64,000 nt of DNA from Mesorhizobium sp. CA8 (GTDB lineage Bacteria; Pseudomonadota; Alphaproteobacteria; Rhizobiales; Rhizobiaceae): the NCBI RefSeq assembly GCF_020164955.1, contig NZ_JAIUHG010000007.1:62001-126000 (forward strand), written 5' to 3'. Positions 52,643 to 62,952 of this stretch are shown one piece after another (within the stretch, counting starts at the first letter, position 1; every line of letters begins with the position of its first letter). Below the pieces are notes generated by a model. The model ran no database searches. It worked only from the letters and a program-made list of their open reading frames with translations, and had not been told where the DNA came from. A program made the translations under genes and the position numbers.

Positions 52643-53953
52643 ATGGCTGAAACCTCGACTGCCGAAACTGACAGCAGGCTGATCGGCTCGCATCACGGCC
52701 AGGTCAGCGCGGGCGATATTGCGGTCGGCGTGATCATCGGCAGAACGTCGGAATTCTTCGATTTCTTCGTCTATGCGATCGCTTCCGTGATCGTGTTCCC
52801 CAAGCTTGTGTTTCCAACGCACGACCCGCTGGTGGGGACGCTCTATTCCTTCGCCATCTTCGCGCTTGCCTTCATCGCCCGCCCGTTCGGCACCGTGCTG
52901 TTCATGGCGATCGACCGCGCCTATGGCCGCGGCGCCAAGCTTACGATCGCGCTGTTCCTGCTCGGCACCTCGACCGTCGCCATGGCGTTCCTGCCCTCCT
53001 ATGAAGACGTCGGCGCGGTCGCTGCCTGGCTGCTGGCGCTTACCCGGTTCCTGCAGGGCCTTGCGCTCGGCGGGACCTGGGACGGGCTGCCCTCGCTCCT
53101 GGCGCTGAATGCGCCGCAGAACCGGCGCGGCATCTATGCGATGATCCCGCAGCTCGGCGCGCCGATCGGCCTCATCGTGGCCAGCTCGCTGTTTGCCTTC
53201 TTCGTTGCCAACCTCTCGGCCGAAGATTTCTTCGCCTGGGGTTGGCGTTACCCCTTCTTCGTCGCATTCGCCATCAATGTCGTGGCGCTGTTTGCCAGAC
53301 TGCGCATCGTGGTGACGCCCGAGTTCTCGAAACTCTATGAGAGCGGCGACCTGCAGCCGACCCGCATCAGGGACATGATCCGCACGGAAGGCCGTAACGT
53401 CGTCGTCGGCGCCTTCGCGCCGCTGGCGAGCTTCGCCCTGTTCCACATGGTGACGGTGTTCCCGCTGTCCTGGGTGTTCCTGTTCACCAATGAAGGGCCG
53501 GAGCGCTTCCTGGTCATCGAGGCGGTGAGCGCGCTGTTCGGCATCGCTGCGATCGTCGCATCAGGCCCGCTAGCCGACCGCGTCGGACGTCGCGCCCTGC
53601 TCGGCGGCGGCGCCGTCGCCATCGCCGCGTTCAGCGGCTTTGCCCCGCAGCTTCTCAATGGCGGCACCGTCGGCGAGACGGTGTTCATGGTGCTGGGCTT
53701 CATCCTGCTGGGCCTAAGCTTCGGGCAATCCTCGGGCGTCGTCGCATCGAGCTTCTCGCGCCGGCACCGCTATACGGGCTCGGCCGTGACGTCGGACCTC
53801 GCCTGGATGTTCGGCGCTGGCTTCGCGCCGCTTGCGGCGCTGCTGCTGGCCGGTACTTTCGGCCTTATCGCCGCCGGCGCCTATTTGCTTTCGGGCGCCG
53901 CCTGCACGCTGATCGCGCTCTGGATCGACAGGCAGGCACGCCAGGCCGACTGA
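52643..53953 (+). CDS. MFS transporter, metabolite:H+ symporter (MHS) type
   Basis: This 436-residue transporter has about 12 spans and the MHS-type opening GRTSEFFDFFVYAIASVIVF, IARPFGTVLFMAIDRAYGRG and the second-half motif GPLADRVGRRALL. Related proteins carry organic acids, shikimate, betaine or proline; the substrate cannot be read from sequence. I chose the ATG at 52643 (MAETSTAETD) because the upstream in-frame ATG at 52577 lies in the tandem repeat. It is divergent from cyoA and convergent with the epimerase gene. Confidence 0.85.
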   Translation: MAETSTAETDSRLIGSHHGQVSAGDIAVGVIIGRTSEFFDFFVYAIASVIVFPKLVFPTHDPLVGTLYSFAIFALAFIARPFGTVLFMAIDRAYGRGAKLTIALFLLGTSTVAMAFLPSYEDVGAVAAWLLALTRFLQGLALGGTWDGLPSLLALNAPQNRRGIYAMIPQLGAPIGLIVASSLFAFFVANLSAEDFFAWGWRYPFFVAFAINVVALFARLRIVVTPEFSKLYESGDLQPTRIRDMIRTEGRNVVVGAFAPLASFALFHMVTVFPLSWVFLFTNEGPERFLVIEAVSALFGIAAIVASGPLADRVGRRALLGGGAVAIAAFSGFAPQLLNGGTVGETVFMVLGFILLGLSFGQSSGVVASSFSRRHRYTGSAVTSDLAWMFGAGFAPLAALLLAGTFGLIAAGAYLLSGAACTLIALWIDRQARQAD

Positions 53954-53990
53954 ACGCCCAGCAAGCTCGGTTTGCGGCCGCTAACTGCCA

Positions 53991-55010
53991 TCAGACCCGG
54001 TAAAAATCCCGATACCATTCCACGAAGCGCGGGACGCCGATTTCGATCGGGATGCTGGGCTTGAAGCCGGTCACCTCTTCGAGCGAGGTCACATCGGCGA
54101 AAGTTGCCGGCACGTCGCCCGGCTGGAGCGGCATCATATTGCGGATGGCTTTGCGCCCAAGCGCTTCTTCCAGCACGTCGATCAGCCGTTTCAGCTCGAT
54201 GGGCGAGCTGTCGCCAATGTTGTGGATCCTGAACGGTGCATTGCTTGTCGCGGGATCCGGCGCAGCATTTGTCCAATCGGGATTGGGCGTCGCGGGATGA
54301 TGCATGACGCGGACCACCCCTTCGACGATGTCGTCGATATAAGTGAAATCGCGCTGCATGTTGCCGTGGTTGAAGACGTCGATCGGCTGGCCGGCGAGGA
54401 TGGCCTTGGTGAAGATGAACAAAGCCATGTCGGGCCGTCCCCACGGACCGTAGACGGTGAAGAAGCGCAAGCCCGTTGTCGGCAGCCCGAACAGATGGCT
54501 GTAGGTGTGGGCCATCAGCTCGTTCGCCTTCTTGCTGGCGGCATAGAGGCTAAGGGGATGGTCGGCGGAATCATGCACCGAGAACGGCATGCGGCTGCTG
54601 CCGCCATAGATCGAGCTCGACGATGCATAGACGAGATGGCCGACCGAGGCCTGCCGGCACCCTTCCAGGATGTTGAGGAAGCCGTTGAGATTGCTTTGGG
54701 CGTAGACATGCGGATTGATCAGCGAATAGCGGACGCCCGCCTGCGCAGCGAGATTGACGACGATCTCCGGCGCGGCCGAGGCAAAGACCGCCGAGATACC
54801 ATCGCGGTCGGCGAGATCGACATGTTCGAAACGAAAGTGCGGGAATCTTTTCAACCGCTCGAGGCGCGCCTGCTTCAGGGCGACGTCGTAATACTCGCTC
54901 ATGGAATCGAGGCCGACAACCTGCCGTCCTTCGGCAAGCAGCCTCTGGCAAAGGTGAAACCCTATGAAGCCGGCTGCGCCGGTGATCAGGATCGGCCTGC
55001 TCGACGTCAA
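53991..55010 (-). CDS. NAD-dependent nucleotide-sugar epimerase, probable UDP-glucuronate 4-epimerase
   Basis: This 339-residue extended short-chain dehydrogenase has the NAD motif ITGAAGFIGFHLCQRLL, the catalytic YAASKKANELM (Tyr, Lys) after SSSSIYG, and the signature RFFTVYGPWGRPDMALFIFT, close to UDP-glucuronate 4-epimerases. Such enzymes supply galacturonate for lipopolysaccharide or exopolysaccharide. The start is a TTG at 55010 with AGGGG just upstream; no ATG fits. It stands alone and converges with the MFS gene. Confidence 0.88.
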   Translation of the reverse strand: MTSSRPILITGAAGFIGFHLCQRLLAEGRQVVGLDSMSEYYDVALKQARLERLKRFPHFRFEHVDLADRDGISAVFASAAPEIVVNLAAQAGVRYSLINPHVYAQSNLNGFLNILEGCRQASVGHLVYASSSSIYGGSSRMPFSVHDSADHPLSLYAASKKANELMAHTYSHLFGLPTTGLRFFTVYGPWGRPDMALFIFTKAILAGQPIDVFNHGNMQRDFTYIDDIVEGVVRVMHHPATPNPDWTNAAPDPATSNAPFRIHNIGDSSPIELKRLIDVLEEALGRKAIRNMMPLQPGDVPATFADVTSLEEVTGFKPSIPIEIGVPRFVEWYRDFYRV

Positions 55011-55316
55011 TGCATACCCCTAACGCTGCAGTCCAAGGCCAGTCGAAAGCTTGCAACTTGTATGGCAGGCTGGCGATGAATTCAACGATACGCTTTCTTC
55101 TGCCACTCCAATGGTGCCGCCCCGTGCGGCCGTTTCCGCCAGGGTAAGGCCGGCGGAAATGTGATCTCAAGCCGACGCTGATATGCGAGCGTGATCAGTG
55201 GTCGACCCCCTTCCGCACGGAATGAGATTGCGCGCACAGCCCGGAGCGGGGATTTGGTTTTCTTGGTGATCTCTGTTCCTTGAGGCAAACTGCTACCCGG
55301 GCTGTCAGGAGGAGAC
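55011..55316. other. Intergenic region with one perfect hairpin
   Basis: These 306 bases between two divergent genes contain no convincing coding frame. TTTCCGCC (55133-55140) pairs with GGCGGAAA (55152-55159) around 11 bases. Both flanking promoters must lie here, but no clear boxes were recognised. A strong GGAGGAG ribosome site precedes the next gene. Confidence 0.35.
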
Positions 55317-55757
55317 ATGAGAGCACGCGCGGCGACGGTCGGAGACCTCGAAGATGTTTTCCGCGGCCTGTCCAAGCGAATGTCGGACGAATATGTGGCG
55401 GCCGGCAAGGACAGCAAAAGCGCCTATGACAATCTGATGATGAACCTGAAGGAAGGCCGGGCGCATGCGCTCGCGCAGGACGACAGGACGGTTGCGATCA
55501 TCGCCTGGCACGAGCACGCGGACGCCGCCGATACGCTCTTTGCCGCGCGGGAGGATTTTTTCAACGCCGCGACGGTCCGCTTCTGCAGGCGCCATATCCG
55601 CCATGTCCAGGCGCTCGCCGGCAATCTTCCCATCCATTCGCGCAGCTGGCTGGACAGGCCCGACGTCGCGAAATGGTTCCGCGTGATCGGCTATATTGAC
55701 CGGGGGCGGGAGAACGGCGCCACCCTGTTCGAGCTGCCGCCGGCCGCCAATAGCTGA
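55317..55757 (+). CDS. Possible GNAT-fold protein, function unknown
   Basis: This 146-residue protein begins MRARAATVGDLEDVFRGL, the usual first strand and helix of GNAT acetyltransferases, and ends with DVAKWFRVIGYIDRG, like the last strand region of the same fold. The acetyl-CoA P-loop (Q/RxxGxG/A) is not visible, so enzymatic activity is doubtful; some phage virion-associated proteins share this pattern. The start has a very strong AGGAGGA site. No operon partner is apparent. Confidence 0.5.
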   Translation: MRARAATVGDLEDVFRGLSKRMSDEYVAAGKDSKSAYDNLMMNLKEGRAHALAQDDRTVAIIAWHEHADAADTLFAAREDFFNAATVRFCRRHIRHVQALAGNLPIHSRSWLDRPDVAKWFRVIGYIDRGRENGATLFELPPAANS

Positions 55758-55873
55758 CAAAGCAAAGCCGCCCCTGAAACGGACGCTTGCGCGAAAATCC
55801 GATTGGAAAGATTGTACGCGCAGGCAGCCGGCGAGCCGGCACGCCGGATGGGGTTTGGCTGCTGGAAATCGGG

Positions 55874-56356
55874 ATGTTGCGCGTCTGCCTGGCTTTTGTC
55901 GCCATCGCTGCCCTGACGAGACCGTCAGGGGCGGAGCCGCGCGCATCCCATCTTTTCGACCGCTCCGACCTCGCCGCAGCCTATTCGGGCCAATCCGACC
56001 TTATCACGGCATACACCACCGGCATGGCGCGCTACCGGCTTCAATATTCGGGCTCCGCGGCCCAGGCCGGTTTGGCCGCGCCGCTCGAGCCTCGCCTGCT
56101 GCGGCCCGAATTCCAGCAACGGACATGGCGCTCGGCGGACGGCAGCCTGCTGCAGGGCTTTGCCGGCAAAGGCGGCTTTCGCTTGACGGTCGGCAACTGC
56201 GTGACCCGCATATGCATGGCCAGCGAGTGCAGCGAGGCGGGCTGGCCGCTCTATGCCTGCAGCGACGGGCGCAAGCGCAACATGTCGGTCAACAGCTTCG
56301 TGACGGCAACATTCGACGGAGTCAGCTACCGGCGGCTGAGCGCGCCGCAGGAGTGA
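55874..56356 (+). CDS. Exported cysteine-containing hypothetical protein
   Basis: This 160-residue protein starts at ATG 55874 (GGAAA site) with a signal peptide [19 protein letters not shown] ending GAEP near residue 23. The mature part has four cysteines in [22 protein letters not shown], likely forming two disulfides in the periplasm. No family recognised. It precedes the pseudouridine synthase gene by about 100 bases on the same strand. Confidence 0.6.
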   Translation: MLRVCLAFVAIAALTRPSGAEPRASHLFDRSDLAAAYSGQSDLITAYTTGMARYRLQYSGSAAQAGLAAPLEPRLLRPEFQQRTWRSADGSLLQGFAGKGGFRLTVGNCVTRICMASECSEAGWPLYACSDGRKRNMSVNSFVTATFDGVSYRRLSAPQE

Positions 56357-56453
56357 AATTGGACGACCCGAAGCAGGTGACGGAGCCGCTTGCGCCCATC
56401 TCGCCAAGCGTGGCATCGGTTGCGGCGTTTTGAGGCGATCGAAGAGAAAGATA

Positions 56454-57197
56454 GTGGCACGCCAACCCGACAGAGGATCCGCAACCCCAAAGGTCAGCCT
56501 CGCCCGAGCGCTCTCCAAGATGGGCTTCTGCTCGCGCACGCAGGCCGAGAATCTGGTCGCCGAGGGGCGCGTGCAAGTAACCGGCAAGACGGTGCGCGAT
56601 GCCTTGCTGCGCATCGATCCCGACCGCGACAGCATCAGTGTCGACGGCAAGCGCGTCGTCGCCGAGCGCAAGGTCTATCTGATGCTCAACAAGCCGCGCG
56701 GGCTGGTCACCACCCGCGATGATCCCGAAGGTCGCGGCACGGTCTATGACTGCCTGGAAGGACTCGACCTGCCCTTCGTGTCGCCGGTCGGCCGGCTCGA
56801 CAAGGCGAGCGAAGGGCTGCTTTTGCTGAGCAACGACACGCGCTGGGCGAACGGGCTGCTCGACCCCGCCTCGCATGTCGATAAGACCTATCACGTGCAG
56901 ATCGCCGCCGCGGCTGACGAGGCGATGCTGGAGCACTTTCGTCAGGGCGCCGTCGTCGATGGCGAGTTGCTCACGGCAAGCTCGATCGCGCTGTTGCGCA
57001 GCGGCGGGCGGACAGCCTGGCTGGAGATCGTGCTCGACGAAGGACGCAACCGGCAGATCCGCAGGCTGCTCGGCGCTTTCGACATCGAGGTGCTGAGGCT
57101 GGTCAGGGTGGCGATCGGCGGCCTTCAGCTCGGCGAGCTTGCCAAGGGCAAGGCGCGGCATCTGACGAGCGAGGAGCTGGCGATCTTGTCGACTTGA
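56454..57197 (+). CDS. rRNA pseudouridine synthase, RsuA/RluB/RluE group
   Basis: This protein of about 247 residues has an N-terminal S4 RNA-binding domain ([20 protein letters not shown]) and the pseudouridine synthase domain with catalytic Asp in [15 protein letters not shown] and the Arg-rich [16 protein letters not shown]. It modifies a uridine in rRNA; which position is unclear from sequence. A GTG at 56454 with an AGAGAAAG site is chosen; a TTG at 56430 is an alternative. A RIME-like repeat follows. Confidence 0.88.
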   Translation: MARQPDRGSATPKVSLARALSKMGFCSRTQAENLVAEGRVQVTGKTVRDALLRIDPDRDSISVDGKRVVAERKVYLMLNKPRGLVTTRDDPEGRGTVYDCLEGLDLPFVSPVGRLDKASEGLLLLSNDTRWANGLLDPASHVDKTYHVQIAAAADEAMLEHFRQGAVVDGELLTASSIALLRSGGRTAWLEIVLDEGRNRQIRRLLGAFDIEVLRLVRVAIGGLQLGELAKGKARHLTSEELAILST

Positions 57198-57208
57198 CGC
57201 GCCAGGCA

Positions 57209-57358
57209 CTCCCCCTCACCCGGATTGCCAGCCGAATTGCAAAGGCAATTCGGCGCAATCCGACCTCTCCCCAAGGGGAGAGGAGGTCACCGGCGCCGAA
57301 GTCAGCCTCTTCTCCCCATGGTGAGAAGGTGGCCGCGAAGCGGCCGGATGAGGGGGAG
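57209..57358. repeat. RIME-like repeat, copy 3
   Basis: Outer arms CTCCCCCTCA (57209-57218) and TGAGGGGGAG (57349-57358) pair perfectly. Inside are CTCTCCCC/GGGGAGAG, a second CTCCCC hairpin, and an extra hairpin GCCGAATTGC/GCAATTCGGC (57231-57254) not seen in the other two copies. It fills the gap between two convergent genes. Confidence 0.75.
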
Positions 57359-57368
57359 CCCGCGCTCG

Positions 57369-57950
57369 CTACTTCTGGTTCCACCGCCGGATGACCGGCT
57401 CTGTCAGGTCATGCTCGTAGCCTAGGATGCTGAGGCTGGCGGTATCGAGCACGAAGTGCTCGCCACCTTGCGGCGGCAGGCCGACCCAGCGCGCGGCGAA
57501 CACGCGCAGGAAATGCGAGCTGGAGAAGATGAGCACATTGCCGGCAACCGCGCGCAGCTCGGCGACGATGGCATCGGCGCGGGCGCCGACATCGGCAGCC
57601 GTCTCGCCCTGCGGACAGCCATCGCGAAACAATTGCCAGCCGGGTCGCCTGGACAGGATCTCCTTGGTCGTCACCCCTTCATAGGCGCCGTAATCCCATT
57701 CCTGCAGGTCCGGCTTCTTGACCGCGCGCTCGCCGAAGCCGGCGAGCCGGCAGGTGTCGAAGGCGCGCCGCGAGGGGCTAGACCAGATCGCCTGGAATGT
57801 CAGTCCCTTGAGCCGGTCGGCAACGGCGCGCGCGGCCTCCTCGCCTTTCGCCGTCAGCGGGATGTCGGTGCGGCCGGTGTGCCTGCCCGAGAGGCTCCAT
57901 TCGGTCTCGCCGTGACGGACAAGATAGATCTCGGGATACGCGCTGCTCAT
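57369..57950 (-). CDS. Histidine phosphatase family protein
   Basis: This 193-residue protein of the phosphoglycerate-mutase-like superfamily starts with the catalytic motif IYLVRHGETEWSLSGRHTG. It has IWSSPSRRAFDTCRLAG (second Arg), and SSHFLRVFAARWVGLP with the second His. The size and pattern fit the broad-specificity CobC/GpmB-like phosphatases. The substrate cannot be assigned. It stands between the RIME-like repeat and the dctA terminator. Confidence 0.85.
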   Translation of the reverse strand: MSSAYPEIYLVRHGETEWSLSGRHTGRTDIPLTAKGEEAARAVADRLKGLTFQAIWSSPSRRAFDTCRLAGFGERAVKKPDLQEWDYGAYEGVTTKEILSRRPGWQLFRDGCPQGETAADVGARADAIVAELRAVAGNVLIFSSSHFLRVFAARWVGLPPQGGEHFVLDTASLSILGYEHDLTEPVIRRWNQK

Positions 57951-58022
57951 CGACCGCCCTCTCGGCTGAATGTCTCGCCGAGAATTCGGCTCGCGCAGCC
58001 TATGCGGCGGCCGACAAAAAGA

Positions 58023-58049
58023 ACAGGCCGCGGCAGAGCCGCGACCTGT
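58023..58049 (-). terminator. Rho-independent terminator of dctA
   Basis: A 12-bp stem with one mismatch pairs ACAGGCCGCGGC (58023-58034) with GCCGCGACCTGT (58038-58049) around a three-base loop. Read leftwards it is followed by TTCTTTTTGTC. It lies about 50 bases after the dctA stop codon and is a good intrinsic terminator in that direction. Confidence 0.8.
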
Positions 58050-58096
58050 CCGGCATCGGGAGGATGCCGTTTGTCTTTCGCAATTTCGGACGGCGA

Positions 58097-59431
58097 TCAG
58101 GCAGGTTGCAGGCCGCCCGACAGCGCAAGATCAGCCTCTTCCGGCAATTGACCGGCCATGGCGGCGGCGAATTGCTTCTGGTCGAGCTCGCCTTCCCAGC
58201 GGGCCACGACGATGGTCGCGACCGCGTTGCCGACGAAGTTGGTGAGCGCGCGGCATTCCGACATGAAGCGGTCGACGCCGAGGATCAGCGCCATGCCGGC
58301 GACCGGCACCGAGGGCACGACCGAGAGCGTGGCGGCCAAGGTGATGAAGCCGGCGCCAGTGATACCGGCCGCACCCTTCGAGCTCAGCATCGCGACGAGC
58401 AAAAGCAGGATCTGGTCGCCGAAGGTGAGCGGCGTGTCGGTCGCCTGGGCGATGAACAGCGCGGCAAGCGTCATATAGATGTTGGTGCCATCAAGGTTGA
58501 AGGAATAGCCGGTCGGGATGACCAGGCCGACCACCGAGCGGTTGCAGCCGGCGCGCTCCATCTTGGCCATCAGGCCGGGAAGTGCCGCTTCCGACGACGA
58601 GGTCCCGAGCACCAGCAGCAGCTCTTCCTTGATGTAGCGGATCAGCGCCAGGATGGAAAAGCCGTTGTACCATGCGACAGCGCCGAGCACGACGAGCACG
58701 AAGAGCAGCGACGTCAGATAGAAGGTGCCGATCAGGAAGGCGAGGTTGGCGATTGCGCCTATGCCGTATTTGCCGACGGTGAAGGCCATGGCGCCGAAAG
58801 CGCCGATGGGTGCGGCCTTCATCAGGATGGCGACGAGGCGGAAGACCGGCGCGGTCAGCGCCTGGAGGAAATCGACGACCGGGCGACCGCGTTCGCCGAC
58901 CAGCGCCAGGGCGATGCCGAACAGCGCCGAGAAGAACAGCACCTGCAGGATATCGCCCTGCGCAAAGGCGCCGGTGATGGTGTCGGGGATGATGTTCATC
59001 AGGAAGCCGACGATGGTCGTGTCATGCGCCTTCTCGGCGAAGGTCGAGACCTTCGAGGCGTCGAGCGTGGCCGGATTGATGTGCATGCCGGCGCCAGGTT
59101 GGACGACGTTGGAGACGACGAGGCCGACGACGAGCGCCAGAGTCGAGAAGACGAGGAAATAGATCATCGCCTTGCCGGCAACGCGGCCGACCTTCTGCAG
59201 GTCGGAAACGCCGGCAATGCCGGTCGCCACAGTGAGGAAGATCACCGGCGCGATCACCATCTTGACCAGCTTGATGAAGGCATCGCCAAGCGGCTTCAGC
59301 GAGGCGCCCAGGTCGGGATAGAAATGGCCAAGCAGGATGCCGGCGGCGATCGCCACCAGAACCTGGACATAGAGATGCCGGTAAAAGGGAACCTTGCCGC
59401 GCGGTTCGGCGGCAGCGATTGCTGTCTGCAT
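58097..59431 (-). CDS. dctA: C4-dicarboxylate transporter DctA
   Basis: This 444-residue dicarboxylate:cation symporter has the family motifs [39 protein letters not shown] and [20 protein letters not shown], plus [18 protein letters not shown] at the end. It imports succinate, fumarate and malate, the carbon source of bacteroids. ATG 59431 has GGAGG six bases upstream and is preferred over ATG 59443. A sigma-54 promoter lies about 90 bases upstream and dctBD is divergent; a terminator follows. Confidence 0.96.
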   Translation of the reverse strand: MQTAIAAAEPRGKVPFYRHLYVQVLVAIAAGILLGHFYPDLGASLKPLGDAFIKLVKMVIAPVIFLTVATGIAGVSDLQKVGRVAGKAMIYFLVFSTLALVVGLVVSNVVQPGAGMHINPATLDASKVSTFAEKAHDTTIVGFLMNIIPDTITGAFAQGDILQVLFFSALFGIALALVGERGRPVVDFLQALTAPVFRLVAILMKAAPIGAFGAMAFTVGKYGIGAIANLAFLIGTFYLTSLLFVLVVLGAVAWYNGFSILALIRYIKEELLLVLGTSSSEAALPGLMAKMERAGCNRSVVGLVIPTGYSFNLDGTNIYMTLAALFIAQATDTPLTFGDQILLLLVAMLSSKGAAGITGAGFITLAATLSVVPSVPVAGMALILGVDRFMSECRALTNFVGNAVATIVVARWEGELDQKQFAAAMAGQLPEEADLALSGGLQPA

Positions 59432-59520
59432 GATATCCTCCATTCGGCCCCCGATCGAGAACACTCGACCTCCCTGGGAGCTGTTGACCTCCACAGCCTC
59501 GCGGCTGCTGCGGATGCATT

Positions 59521-59536
59521 TGCAACGCGCGTGCCA
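59521..59536 (-). promoter_or_regulatory. Sigma-54 promoter of dctA
   Basis: Read leftwards the sequence is TGGCACG-CGCG-TTGCA, an exact match to the -24/-12 consensus TGGCACG-N4-TTGC. It lies about 90 bases before the dctA ATG and reads towards dctA. DctD, encoded next door, is a sigma-54 activator with an intact GAFTGA motif. Confidence 0.93.
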
Positions 59537-59612
59537 GATGACGGCCGAAGCCCTCGAAATATTGATTTTGTTGTTTTTTCGAACCGACGACGGGCATCTT
59601 CGAGAGCTTTCC

Positions 59613-59662
59613 GTGCGCTTATCCGCATAGGTCGAATTGTGCTTTGTGCGAATTCATGCACA
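59613..59662 (-). promoter_or_regulatory. Candidate tandem DctD binding sites (UAS)
   Basis: Two imperfect dyads occur: GTGCG-N6-CGCAT (59613-59628) and TGTGC-N8-GCACA (59645-59662). They lie 77-126 bases upstream of the dctA -24 element, the usual distance for tandem activator sites. The second overlaps the dctB start region, so DctD binding could also affect dctBD expression. Confidence 0.6.
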
Positions 59663-61536
59663 GATGCGGCATGCTGCAACGCCCTGCCGCTGTCTTCGCC
59701 TGGACGCCCGAACTGCTCGCCGGGCGGGCACGCCGCGCCTGGCTGCTGTTCGGGGCGGTAGCGCTGGCGATCATCGCGGCAGCGCTTTACGGCGCAGGCC
59801 TCTACGGCCGCTCGACCGAGATCGAGGCTTTGGCCACGCAGGGACGCACCGACGCTAACCTTAAGGTGGCGCTGCTGCGCGCGGTACTGGAAAACCCGCG
59901 CGCGCTGCCGCTGCTGCTGTCGGAGGACCAGCAGGTGCGTGACGCGTTGAGCGAGCGCAGCCCTGCCTCGATCGACGTGCTCAACCGCAAGCTCGAAGGG
60001 CTGGTGTCCGGCACCAAGGCCTCGGTGCTCTACGTCACCGGCACGGACGGCCTGGCGATCGCTTCCAGCAATTGGCGCGAACCGGTGAGCTTCGTCGGCA
60101 ACGACTATGGTTTCCGCGCCTATTTCTCGGGCGCTATGGAAACCGGCACGGCCGAATATTTCGCGCTCGGTAATGTCAGCAAACGTCCGGGCCTCTACAT
60201 TTCGCGCCGCGTCGACGGCGCCTCGGGGCCGCTCGGCGTCGTCGTGGTCAAGATGGAATTCGACCAGCTCGAGGCCGACTGGCACGAGGCCAACCGCCCG
60301 GCCTATGTCAGCGACGAGCATGGCGTGGTGCTGATCACCAGCGTGCCCTCCTGGCGCTTCATGACGACGGCGCCGCTGGCGGCTCCGGTCAGCGCCGCCA
60401 TCCGCGCCAGCCAGCAATTCGGCGATGCGCCACTGGTGCCCCTGCCGATCACGAAACCGCAACCGCTGAGCTCCGACGTCGCGCTGGTTCATGCCATCAC
60501 GCCCGGGGGCAGCGACGCCCAGTATCTGCGGCTGTCGACCGCGGTGCCGTCGACGCCGTGGCGGCTCGACTATCTCGTTCCGGCCGAGGCGCCGATCGCG
60601 GCGGCGCAGCGCGAGATGCGGCTGCTGACGCTTGGTATTCTCGTTCCGCTCATCGCCTTTGCCGCCTATCTGTTGTGGCGTCGGCAATCCGGCCAGATGC
60701 GGATTGCCGCCGAACAGGCCGCGCGGGTCGAGCTCGAGCGCCGGGTCGTCGAGCGCACGCAGGACCTCAGCCTGGCGCGCGACCGGCTGCAGGCCGAGAT
60801 CGCCGACCATCGCAGCACGGAGGCGAAGCTGCAGGTGATGCAGCAGGAGCTGGTCCAGGCCAACCGGCTTGCCACGCTTGGCCAGGTCGCCGCCGGCGTC
60901 GCGCATGAAATCAACCAGCCGGTGGCGACGATCCGCGCCTATGCCGACAATGCGCGCGTTTTCCTGGAGCGCAAGCAGAGCGCGTCGGCCGAAGAGAACC
61001 TTGGCGCCATCGCCGCGCTGACGGAGCGCATCGGCTCGATCACCGAAGAGCTGAAAGCCTTTGCCCGCAAGGGCCGCACCGCCGCCGAACCGGTTGAGCT
61101 GCGCAGCGTGATCGAAGGCGCCGTGGTGCTGCTCAGGAGCCGCTTCGCCGGCCGGCTGGACGCGCTGGCGGTCACGCTGCCGCCGCTGGCGCTGAAGGTG
61201 ATGGGCAACCGGCTGCGGCTGGAGCAGGTGCTGATCAACCTGTTCCAGAACGCGCTGGAGGCGCTCGCTGGCCATGACGGCGCGCGGGTCGAAGTCTTCG
61301 CCACCGAAACCGCCGAAGACGTAGCGCTGGTCGTTTCCGATAACGGGCCGGGCATCCCGCCCGCGATCCTGAGATCCCTGTTCACGCCCTTCAACACCTC
61401 GAAAGAAAAGGGCCTCGGGCTCGGCCTCGTCATCTCCAAAGACATCGTCGCCGACTATGGCGGGCGTATCGAGGTTTCGAGCAGCGGCCAAGGCACACGC
61501 TTCACCATCCATCTGTCGAAAGCCGGCGCAGCATGA
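59656..61536 (+). CDS. dctB: C4-dicarboxylate sensor histidine kinase DctB
   Basis: This protein of about 626 residues has an N-terminal span ([20 protein letters not shown]), a periplasmic tandem-PAS sensor region (about 50-310, [40 protein letters not shown]), a second span [18 protein letters not shown], a coiled coil, and a kinase core with the His in [19 protein letters not shown] and ATPase motifs [27 protein letters not shown]. It senses dicarboxylates. The start is ambiguous among TTG 59644, ATG 59656 and ATG 59671. Its stop overlaps dctD (ATGA). Confidence 0.93.
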   Translation: MHRCGMLQRPAAVFAWTPELLAGRARRAWLLFGAVALAIIAAALYGAGLYGRSTEIEALATQGRTDANLKVALLRAVLENPRALPLLLSEDQQVRDALSERSPASIDVLNRKLEGLVSGTKASVLYVTGTDGLAIASSNWREPVSFVGNDYGFRAYFSGAMETGTAEYFALGNVSKRPGLYISRRVDGASGPLGVVVVKMEFDQLEADWHEANRPAYVSDEHGVVLITSVPSWRFMTTAPLAAPVSAAIRASQQFGDAPLVPLPITKPQPLSSDVALVHAITPGGSDAQYLRLSTAVPSTPWRLDYLVPAEAPIAAAQREMRLLTLGILVPLIAFAAYLLWRRQSGQMRIAAEQAARVELERRVVERTQDLSLARDRLQAEIADHRSTEAKLQVMQQELVQANRLATLGQVAAGVAHEINQPVATIRAYADNARVFLERKQSASAEENLGAIAALTERIGSITEELKAFARKGRTAAEPVELRSVIEGAVVLLRSRFAGRLDALAVTLPPLALKVMGNRLRLEQVLINLFQNALEALAGHDGARVEVFATETAEDVALVVSDNGPGIPPAILRSLFTPFNTSKEKGLGLGLVISKDIVADYGGRIEVSSSGQGTRFTIHLSKAGAA

Positions 61537-62888
61537 CCAAGCATGACCCAGCACCGGTGATCCTGATCGATGACGACAGCGATCTGCTCAAGGCGACAAG
61601 GCAGACGCTGGAGCTTGCCGGCTTTGCGGTGTCGGCTTACGCGGTGGCGAGCGAAGCTTTGGCGGCGCTCGACAGGAATTTCGCGGGCGTGATCGTCTCG
61701 GACATCCGCATGCCGGAGGTCGACGGCCTGCAGCTTTTCGACCGCGTGCTGCGGCTCGATCCCGACATTCCCGTCATCCTGGTCACGGGCCATGGCGATA
61801 TCGCCATGGCGGTCAAGGCGATCAAGGACGGCGCCTACGACTTCATCACCAAGCCTTTCGCCGCCGACCGGCTGGCGCAGAGCGTTGCGCGCGCCGCGGA
61901 GAAACGTCGGCTGGTGATGGAAAACCGCGCTTTGCGAGAAGCGGCAGAGCAGGCACAAGAGGGATTGCCGCTGATCGGCCAGACGCCGGCGATGGAGCGG
62001 TTGCGCCGGACATTGCGGCAGATCGCCGACACCGATGTCGACGTGCTGGTGACCGGCGAGACCGGCTCCGGCAAGGAGGTGGTGGCAAGCCTGCTGCATC
62101 GCTGGAGCCGCCGCGCCAAGGGCAATTTCGTCGCGCTCAACTGCGGTACGCTGCCGGAGACGGTCATCGAAAGCGAGTTGTTCGGCCACGAGCCCGGCGC
62201 TTTCACCGGCGCGCAGAAGAAGCGCGTCGGCCGTATCGAGCATTCGAGCGGCGGCACGCTGTTCCTGGACGAGATCGAAAGCATGCCGGCCTCAACACAG
62301 GTACAGATGCTGCGCGTCTTGGAAATGCGCGAGGTGACGCCGCTCGGCACCAATGAGGTGCGCCCGGTCGATCTGAGGGTGGTCGCGGCAGCCAAGGTCG
62401 ATCTCGGCGATGCCAGCCAGCGCGGCGCTTTCCGCGAGGATCTCTTTTACCGGCTCAATGTGGTGACGCTTTCGATCCCGCCGCTGCGCGAGCGGCGGAA
62501 TGATGTGCCGCTGCTGTTCGGTTACTTCGCCGAGCGCGCCGCCGCCCGCTTCCGTCGCACCCTGCCGGCGATCTCCGCCGCGGTCCAGCATCATCTGAGG
62601 GACCATGACTGGCCGGGCAATGTGCGCGAGCTCGCCCATTTCGCCGAACGTTTCGTGCTCGGGCTCGAGGATGTCGGCGAAACGCCTTCCCCCGCGGCAA
62701 TGGAAAGCGACGCCGCGATGCCGTTGCCTGAACGGCTCGATCGCTACGAGGCCGAGATCATACGCGAGACACTTGGCCGCAATGACGGCGACGTCCGGCG
62801 CACCATCGAGGCGCTCGGCATCCCGCGCAAGACCTTCTACGACAAGCTGCAGCGGCACGGCATCGTGCGCAGTGATTTTTCCAGGTAG
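61533..62888 (+). CDS. dctD: C4-dicarboxylate response regulator DctD (sigma-54 activator)
   Basis: This 451-residue activator has a receiver domain with phospho-acceptor Asp57 in [13 protein letters not shown], an AAA+ domain with Walker A GETGSGKE (175-182), the sigma-54 contact motif GAFTGA (222-227), Walker [16 protein letters not shown], and a C-terminal Fis-type helix-turn-helix ([20 protein letters not shown]). It activates the dctA sigma-54 promoter when phosphorylated by DctB. It overlaps dctB by four bases. Confidence 0.95.
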   Translation: MTKHDPAPVILIDDDSDLLKATRQTLELAGFAVSAYAVASEALAALDRNFAGVIVSDIRMPEVDGLQLFDRVLRLDPDIPVILVTGHGDIAMAVKAIKDGAYDFITKPFAADRLAQSVARAAEKRRLVMENRALREAAEQAQEGLPLIGQTPAMERLRRTLRQIADTDVDVLVTGETGSGKEVVASLLHRWSRRAKGNFVALNCGTLPETVIESELFGHEPGAFTGAQKKRVGRIEHSSGGTLFLDEIESMPASTQVQMLRVLEMREVTPLGTNEVRPVDLRVVAAAKVDLGDASQRGAFREDLFYRLNVVTLSIPPLRERRNDVPLLFGYFAERAAARFRRTLPAISAAVQHHLRDHDWPGNVRELAHFAERFVLGLEDVGETPSPAAMESDAAMPLPERLDRYEAEIIRETLGRNDGDVRRTIEALGIPRKTFYDKLQRHGIVRSDFSR

Positions 62889-62904
62889 ATCAAGGCCAGA
62901 GATG

Positions 62905-62952
62905 GGGCATGATGTCGTCCGCAAACGCTTCACATTTTTCGGCATCATGCCC
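62905..62952. repeat. Palindromic intergenic repeat (GGGCATGATG type)
   Basis: GGGCATGATG (62905-62914) and CATCATGCCC (62943-62952) are perfect inverted arms around 28 bases containing CGTCCGCAAACGCTTCACA. From memory this is a dispersed palindrome common in rhizobial intergenic regions. It lies just after dctD and could form a long mRNA hairpin there. Only one copy is in the window. Confidence 0.65.

Noticed and set aside
58064..59761. Rightward frame opposite dctA, rich in Asp/Glu/Arg
   Set aside because: It is an antisense shadow of DctA and would run through the sigma-54 promoter into dctB in the wrong frame.
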